Assembly (NCBI GenBank): GCA_030248225.1
Contig: JASANE010000176.1
Span: forward strand, 1 to 64,000
Length of the DNA stretch: 64,000 nt
Direction: 5' to 3'
Source: Trileptium ribeirensis
Lineage: Eukaryota; Nematoda; Enoplea; Enoplida; Thoracostomopsidae
Shown here: one piece after another, positions 59,681-64,000 of the stretch
Layout of the letters: each line of letters starts with the position of its first letter
Numbering within the stretch: the stretch's first letter is position 1
Position numbers and translations under genes: made by a program
Notes under the pieces: generated by a model
What the model saw: only the letters and a program-made list of their open reading frames with translations
Database searches by the model: none
What the model was told of the DNA's origin: nothing

Positions 59681-59882
59681 ATAATACAGATCATAACATT
59701 TTTACTTAATCATTTACAAAGTTTAACTAGTTATTAATCCGGCAAAGCATTGTTCCCGTCTAGCCATTCATCTCAAGAGCGAATCCACAGTAATGCCATA
59801 ACTGATGACACGGGTAGTGTATGAATTATTTTGATAGATGTTTAACAAAAATATGTTATGTTTTTTAAGTTTTGAAAATTAA
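59681..59882. other. No recognisable gene
   Basis: Short AT-rich spacer between the 180-bp array and the TIR element. Confidence 0.4.
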
Positions 59883-60413
59883 TGCGGCGTTTACGTTTTA
59901 AAGGACCTCATGTGAAAGTGCCGCCAACCCTGGGTGTCTCCGCTACCATTCACTATATGATATTTGGACACCATAGTACTTCTTATGGTATTTTAGATAC
60001 TGTATGGAGGTAGTGTTGGTAATGATATGGCGTAGACTACTCTTTTGTATTTTTCGAAAAGTTATATGGTGTCAGCCATGCTATGTTGCTAATTATAAAT
60101 CTTATGCAATGTGCTTGTATATGGTGTCCTTGACACCATCAGCAAAAGCAATAGGTAGATTTAGACAGTATAGTTACGTTGAGGGTGTCCCATACACTAT
60201 CCGTAGCTCAGTGGTTAGAACCGGGGCACGTAAAGCCTAAGGTCGTGGGTTTGAATCTCATCTCTGTCGACATTTTCTGATATTTCAAACAATTATCTTA
60301 GTTTCAAAACTATTGTATAGTGTATGTATGTAATGTGTACCATACGATGGTATGTCAGAGTTTTGGGGGACAAAACTTTCACGTGGGTAATCCTTTATAA
60401 CGTAAACGCCGCA
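59883..60413. mobile_element. 531-bp TIR element with TAA target duplication
   Basis: Flanked by TAA at 59880-59882 and 60414-60416. The left end TGCGGCGTTTACGTTTTAAA matches the reverse complement of the right end TGCGGCGTTTACGTTATAAA with one difference, and similarity continues through GGACCTCATGTGAAAGT. The right ~80 bp match the short element at 42506-42609. A tRNA-like sequence sits inside at 60197-60269. No transposase. The three-base duplication fits PIF/Harbinger-type insertion; this is inference. Confidence 0.75.
60197..60269 (+). mobile_element. tRNA-like sequence inside the TIR element
   Basis: A box TAGCTCAGTGG (60204-60214) fits the consensus and a B-box-like GGTTTGAATCT (60248-60258) differs by one C-to-T. 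The stretch GGGGCACGTAAAGCCTA can fold as an anticodon arm with GTA in the anticodon position. The acceptor ends do not pair. Either a SINE inserted in the transposon, or the transposon carries a tRNA-derived Pol III promoter. Confidence 0.5.
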
Positions 60414-60804
60414 TAAACTTGACGTAACGCCGCGATCGTCAGACATTAACAACATAGTTTTTAGTTCAAACCCTCAAAGTTTGTGCACATATGATGAAAT
60501 CTGGAGCATTCTTATAGCACTAAAAATGCACAATATTGTTTTAGATAGTGTTTTTGGCCAACTCGTTACGAGCAAAAATCAGTAAAGGCTTACTTCATTA
60601 CAAAATCCTATTAAAGAAATCGCAAAAATTTGTATAGATTTCTGTATTAAAAAGGCAAATTGTTCACTAAGCGCGCTGAAACTAACTTCATATTTGCATA
60701 AATATTTCAAAATCCGTGGTGAACAGAAACCATATAAAAATTAGTATAACTGAATGGCCTAAGCGAGCGTATTTAGTTCTTTGTAAATTTTTGATATGTC
60801 AAAA
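60414..60804. other. No recognisable gene
   Basis: AT-rich spacer between the TIR element and the minisatellite. Nothing identified. Confidence 0.35.
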
Positions 60805-61552
60805 GTTTCGTTTTCTCCAACTCAGTTTCGTTTTCTCCAAACTCAGTTTCGTTTTCTCCAAACTCAGTTTCGTTTTCTCCAACTCAGTTTCGTTTTCTCC
60901 AAACTCAGTTTCGTTTTCTCCAAACTCAGCTTCGTTTTCTTCAACTCAGTTTCGTTTTCTCCAAACTCAGTTTCGTTTTCTCCAAACTCAGTTTCGTTTT
61001 CTCCAAACTCAGTTTCGTTTTCTCTAACTCGGTTTCGTTTTCTCCAAACTCAGTTTCGTTTTCTCCAACTCAGTTTCGTTTTCTCCAAACTCAGTTTCGT
61101 TTTCTCCAAACTCAGTTTCGTTTTCTCCAAACGCGGCTTCGTTTTCTCCAACTCAGTTTCGTTTTCTCCAAACTCAGTTTCGTTTTCTCCAAACTCAGCT
61201 TCGTTTTCTCCAACTCAGTTTCGTTTTCTCCAAACTCAGTTCCGTTTTCTCCAAACTCAGTTTCGTTTTCTCCAAACTCAGTTTCGTTTTCTCCAACTCA
61301 GTTTCGTTTTCTCCAAACTCAGTTTCGTTTTCTCCAACCCAGTTTCGTTTTCTCCAACTCAGTTTCGTTTTCTCCAAACTCAGTTTCGTTTTCTCCAAAC
61401 TCAGTTTCGTTTTCTCCAAACTCAGTTTCGTTTTCTCCAAACTCAGTTTCGTTTTCTCCAAACTCAGTTTCGCTTTCTCCAACTCAGTTTCGTTTTCTCC
61501 AACTCAGTTTCGTTTTCTCCAACTCAGTTTCGTTTTTTCCAAACTCAGTTCA
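60805..61552. repeat. 20/21-bp minisatellite, about 36 copies
   Basis: The unit is TTTCGTTTTCTCCAAACTC plus AG (21 bp), alternating irregularly with a 20-bp version lacking one A. A few variants are present (TTCCGTTTT, ACGCGGCTTCG, CAACCCAG). No forward-frame stop exists in the unit, so a 261-codon frame runs through, reading heptads such as SVSFSPN, TQFRFLQ and LSFVFSK as each 20-bp unit shifts the frame. On the minus strand it reads LEKTKLS heptads. Confidence 0.97.
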
Positions 61553-61933
61553 AAACATTTAGCAAATTGGTTCAGTTCTAAATTATTTTTCAATTGTAGT
61601 AAAGTGAAATAAAAGATTGTGTAATATTGAAGTAAAAGTATATTGAAAACTCCATCACGGTTTCACAAAATATGTTAAAATTGCACGTTGTTAGTGGCGG
61701 ATGCAGTGTTTTTTAAAAAGGAAGGATGTACCTCTTACGCAGCCCTTTTCAGGGGCAAACTGTGACCTATTATTATAGCGAAAATTTAGATGAGTACACC
61801 TAAGTTATTTGTCGGTAAGGGCAATTAACGGTCTCACAACCAATTACAGCGCACTAAGTCGTGTGCTGCCTTAGATACGGAAATAGGGCTCCTACACTAA
61901 TTAATTACATTCGTCTACCACTGAGCCCCAGAC
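61553..61933. other. No recognisable gene
   Basis: AT-rich. The minus strand at 61929-61912 reads GGGGCTCAGTGGTAGACG, like a tRNA D-arm, but no B box follows. Confidence 0.3.
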
Positions 61934-62490
61934 GAGTATATCAATCTGTAGATAGCGATAGCGGTGATATATAGACACCCGATGGTAGGTTCATGTCCCC
62001 TGCGCTTTTTCCCTTATGGCTATGTCTCTGCACGTTGTAAACAACCAATTGGCGTTGCTATCCCAAATTATGTAAGCGAACACATATAGTTCTGCGTGTA
62101 TGTAAACTGGTGTCGGACTAGTGTACCAAGATGTAGATGGCGACGGCGGATTATATGACGGACACTCAATGGTTGGTTTATGCCTTTTGCGCTGCCCCCT
62201 CACTTGGCTATGTCCCTGCACGTTGTAAGGAACAAAGTGGCGTTGCTACCCCAAATTATGTAAGCGAACGCATATAGTTCTTCGTGTATGTAAACTGGTG
62301 TCGGACGAGTGTATCAAGATGTAGATGGCGACGGCGGATTATATGACGGACACTCAGTGGTTGGTTCATGCCTTTTGTGCTGCTCCCTCACTTGGGTATG
62401 TCCCTGCACGTTGTAAGGAACGAATTGACGTTGCTAACCCAAATTATGTAAGCGAACGCATATAGTTCTTTGTGTATGTAAACTGTGTGG
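61934..62490. repeat. 188-bp tandem array, 3 copies
   Basis: CGTTGTAARSAACAA-like words at 62033, 62221 and 62409 set the period. Each unit has ATGTAGATGGCGACGGCGG (degraded in copy 1), a CACTCARTGGTTGGTT block, CCCTGCACGTTGTAA, and ends CATATAGTTCTTYGTGTATG. Copies 2 and 3 are close; copy 1 is more diverged. Confidence 0.9.
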
Positions 62491-63122
62491 GCGTTCTAAG
62501 GTTTAAGAATTGTGTCTACAATAATGGCTTACACCAGTACTAACTAGCATTGCCGTAGACTATATCAATTCGAGGGATACATCTATGCTATATAATTATT
62601 TGGCCTGTACGACGGGTCATGCTAAATTTTAAGAACAACGAAGTAAGGTGTCCCAGATTCCAAATGAGAGAATGTTCGAATACAATGTGTGAAGATTCAC
62701 GATTCTTTCTCTTGTTGATTAGGTTTATATATGCCACAACCCTGTCTGGATGCACAACCTCCAACAACAACACTTGTGTCATATATAGGCAACTCAGCAT
62801 TAGTTCTGTTGTGGTGCTTGATTTTGTTGATTAGATCTATACATGCCACCACCACGCACAAGATGCGTGTCCCATTTTTCACGGCATCTAATTTATAAGA
62901 AATTCCATGAAATAATTATTTCATCTAAATAATAATAATAGGATTGCTATTGTAATTAGTTTAGGTTTAACTTTTGTTTTCGCATTGAAATCACATTTTC
63001 CAATAATAACAAGGTCTCCGTCATTATAGAGAACTATTTATGAAGCGCGACATTCTTAAAATTTGGGTACCATTTCGAAGGTAATAATTGTAGTATTGTT
63101 ATTATGATAATTATTACACTAT
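62491..63122. repeat. AT-rich DNA with a ~110-bp diverged duplication
   Basis: TTGTTGATTAGGTTTATATATGCC at about 62713 (shown in part: TTGTTGATTAGGTTTATA) and TTGTTGATTAGATCTATACA at 62825 mark two diverged copies, each followed by a CCACMACC word. The minus-strand short frames here share LINK-type translations for this reason. No gene. Confidence 0.5.
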
Positions 63123-63535
63123 TCATATCGTTTTCAAAACTAATCCACAGCTTGATATTCAAAAATACAGAGATTTTTTTAATAGCTTCGATTAAAATTT
63201 GCGTTTTCGTCTACATACTGAGCTTAGTCATATCCTTTAAAAAATCTACAGCTTGATATTCAAAACTACAACTATTTTTTTATAAATTCGATGAAAATTT
63301 CAGTAACCGTCTACAAACTCTGAGTAGTCATATCGTTTCCAAAACTATTCTACAACTTGATATTCAAAAATATAAACCTCTTTGTATAAGTTGAAAGGAA
63401 TTTTGAGCAATCGGTTATAAAGTCAAACTAGTCAGATCGTTTCCAAAGCTAATCTACAGCTTGATGTTCATAACTACAAGGATCTTTTTTATAACTTGGA
63501 CCAAGTTTTGAGCGACCGTTTGTAAACTCAGCTTA
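63123..63535. repeat. ~103-bp tandem array, 4 diverged copies
   Basis: Units carry CATATCGTTTYCAAAACTA, then TACAGCTTGATATTCAAAAC at about 63146, 63246, 63350 and 63454, then a TTTTTATAA-TTCGATGAAAATTT block and a CGTCTACAAACT end. The copies are 75-85 percent alike by eye, so this is an older array than the 74- or 180-bp ones. Confidence 0.85.
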
Positions 63536-64000
63536 AATATTGTTGTATATAAATATAAAAATATTACAAAACGAATATATAACAATAACAAAGTTGTGAC
63601 AATATTGTTTGCAATTATGTTATCGTTATGTCATTTGCAATACTACAAATCTCTAATCCTGTTTAAAGATATTTGATAGTTGAAATAATACTAAAGCCAC
63701 TATGAATATTTCAGCAAATTTTATAAAAGGGGTGGTCCAATTTTCTAAAATGGTAATCTTGTATGTCAGTACCTGCCATAGCGAATTAAGCTCGGATGGC
63801 TACGAATATAGAAGTACTTTAGACGAAACGAAGGCATAAATTTTTTGCAAGTTCATTTTTCTTAAGATTATTTTTCTTAAGGAATTAATCGTTTTGTGCC
63901 CAAATTAATGTGGGTTTGCACAATGTTACCAATGTTTTGTTACATCGGTGAATTATACCTTTAAAGTTTGTCTACTAGCACTGTAGTACACTAACCAAAA
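63536..64000. other. No recognisable gene
   Basis: AT-rich to the window end. Nothing identified. Confidence 0.35.

Noticed and set aside
60796..61581. 261-codon plus-strand open frame
   Set aside because: It consists almost wholly of the 20/21-bp minisatellite and is open in all forward frames for lack of stops in the unit.
61912..61929. tRNA D-arm-like GGGGCTCAGTGGTAGACG on the minus strand
   Set aside because: No B box at tRNA distance and no foldable cloverleaf.

Overview
The window looks like intergenic DNA from a repeat-rich invertebrate metazoan genome. I base this on the mix of decayed mobile elements: Gypsy-type LTR retrotransposons, an RTE-clade LINE, a CR1/L2-like LINE, a pogo-superfamily DNA transposon, tRNA-derived SINE-like pieces and several families of short inverted-repeat elements. 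There are no bacterial-style operons, rRNA genes or CRISPR arrays. I could not pin the organism to a phylum, and I found no intact host gene. The only candidate for a host exon is a short open frame with a good splice donor on the minus strand near 34.1-34.3 kb.

Layout. 1-4.2 kb: minus-strand remains of a Gypsy-like polyprotein, gag with a CCHC zinc knuckle followed by a long acidic region that runs off the left edge, broken by frameshifts and stops. 4.2-12 kb: visibly richer in CG dinucleotides than the rest. It holds no recognisable gene but many perfect short hairpins (clearest 7.6-11.8 kb) and a tRNA-Ser-like sequence. 12.3-20.2 kb: diverged copies of an LTR-like repeat family, with a dead pogo transposase at 13.07-15.7 kb. 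20.2-22 kb: a 5'-truncated RTE LINE interrupted by another repeat. 22.5-25.6 kb: a ~3-kb satellite array. 28.2-30.5 kb: two Gypsy integrase C-terminal fragments in opposite orientations. 31.7-41.9 kb: tandem arrays (217, 74, 213, ~66 and 250 bp) with inverted-repeat elements between them. 45.3-50.4 kb: a 28-bp minisatellite, a long-armed foldback element, 153- and ~103-bp arrays and a hairpin element. 54.2-56.4 kb: short arrays, a CR1/L2-like LINE 3' part and a tRNA-Met-like SINE. 57.6-63.5 kb: further arrays (126, 180, 20/21, 188, ~103 bp) and a short TIR transposon that carries a tRNA-like sequence.

Nothing here forms a working pathway. The genes seen are parts of mobile elements and all are broken. 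The features of most interest are structural: the hairpin-dense tract; the TAA-flanked TIR family with a tRNA-like insert; one repeat family found both inside the dead LINE and as a 217-bp array; and the sheer number of unrelated tandem arrays, which by my tally cover very roughly a fifth of the window. All repeat periods and boundaries were counted by eye from the printed sequence and may be off by a few bases.
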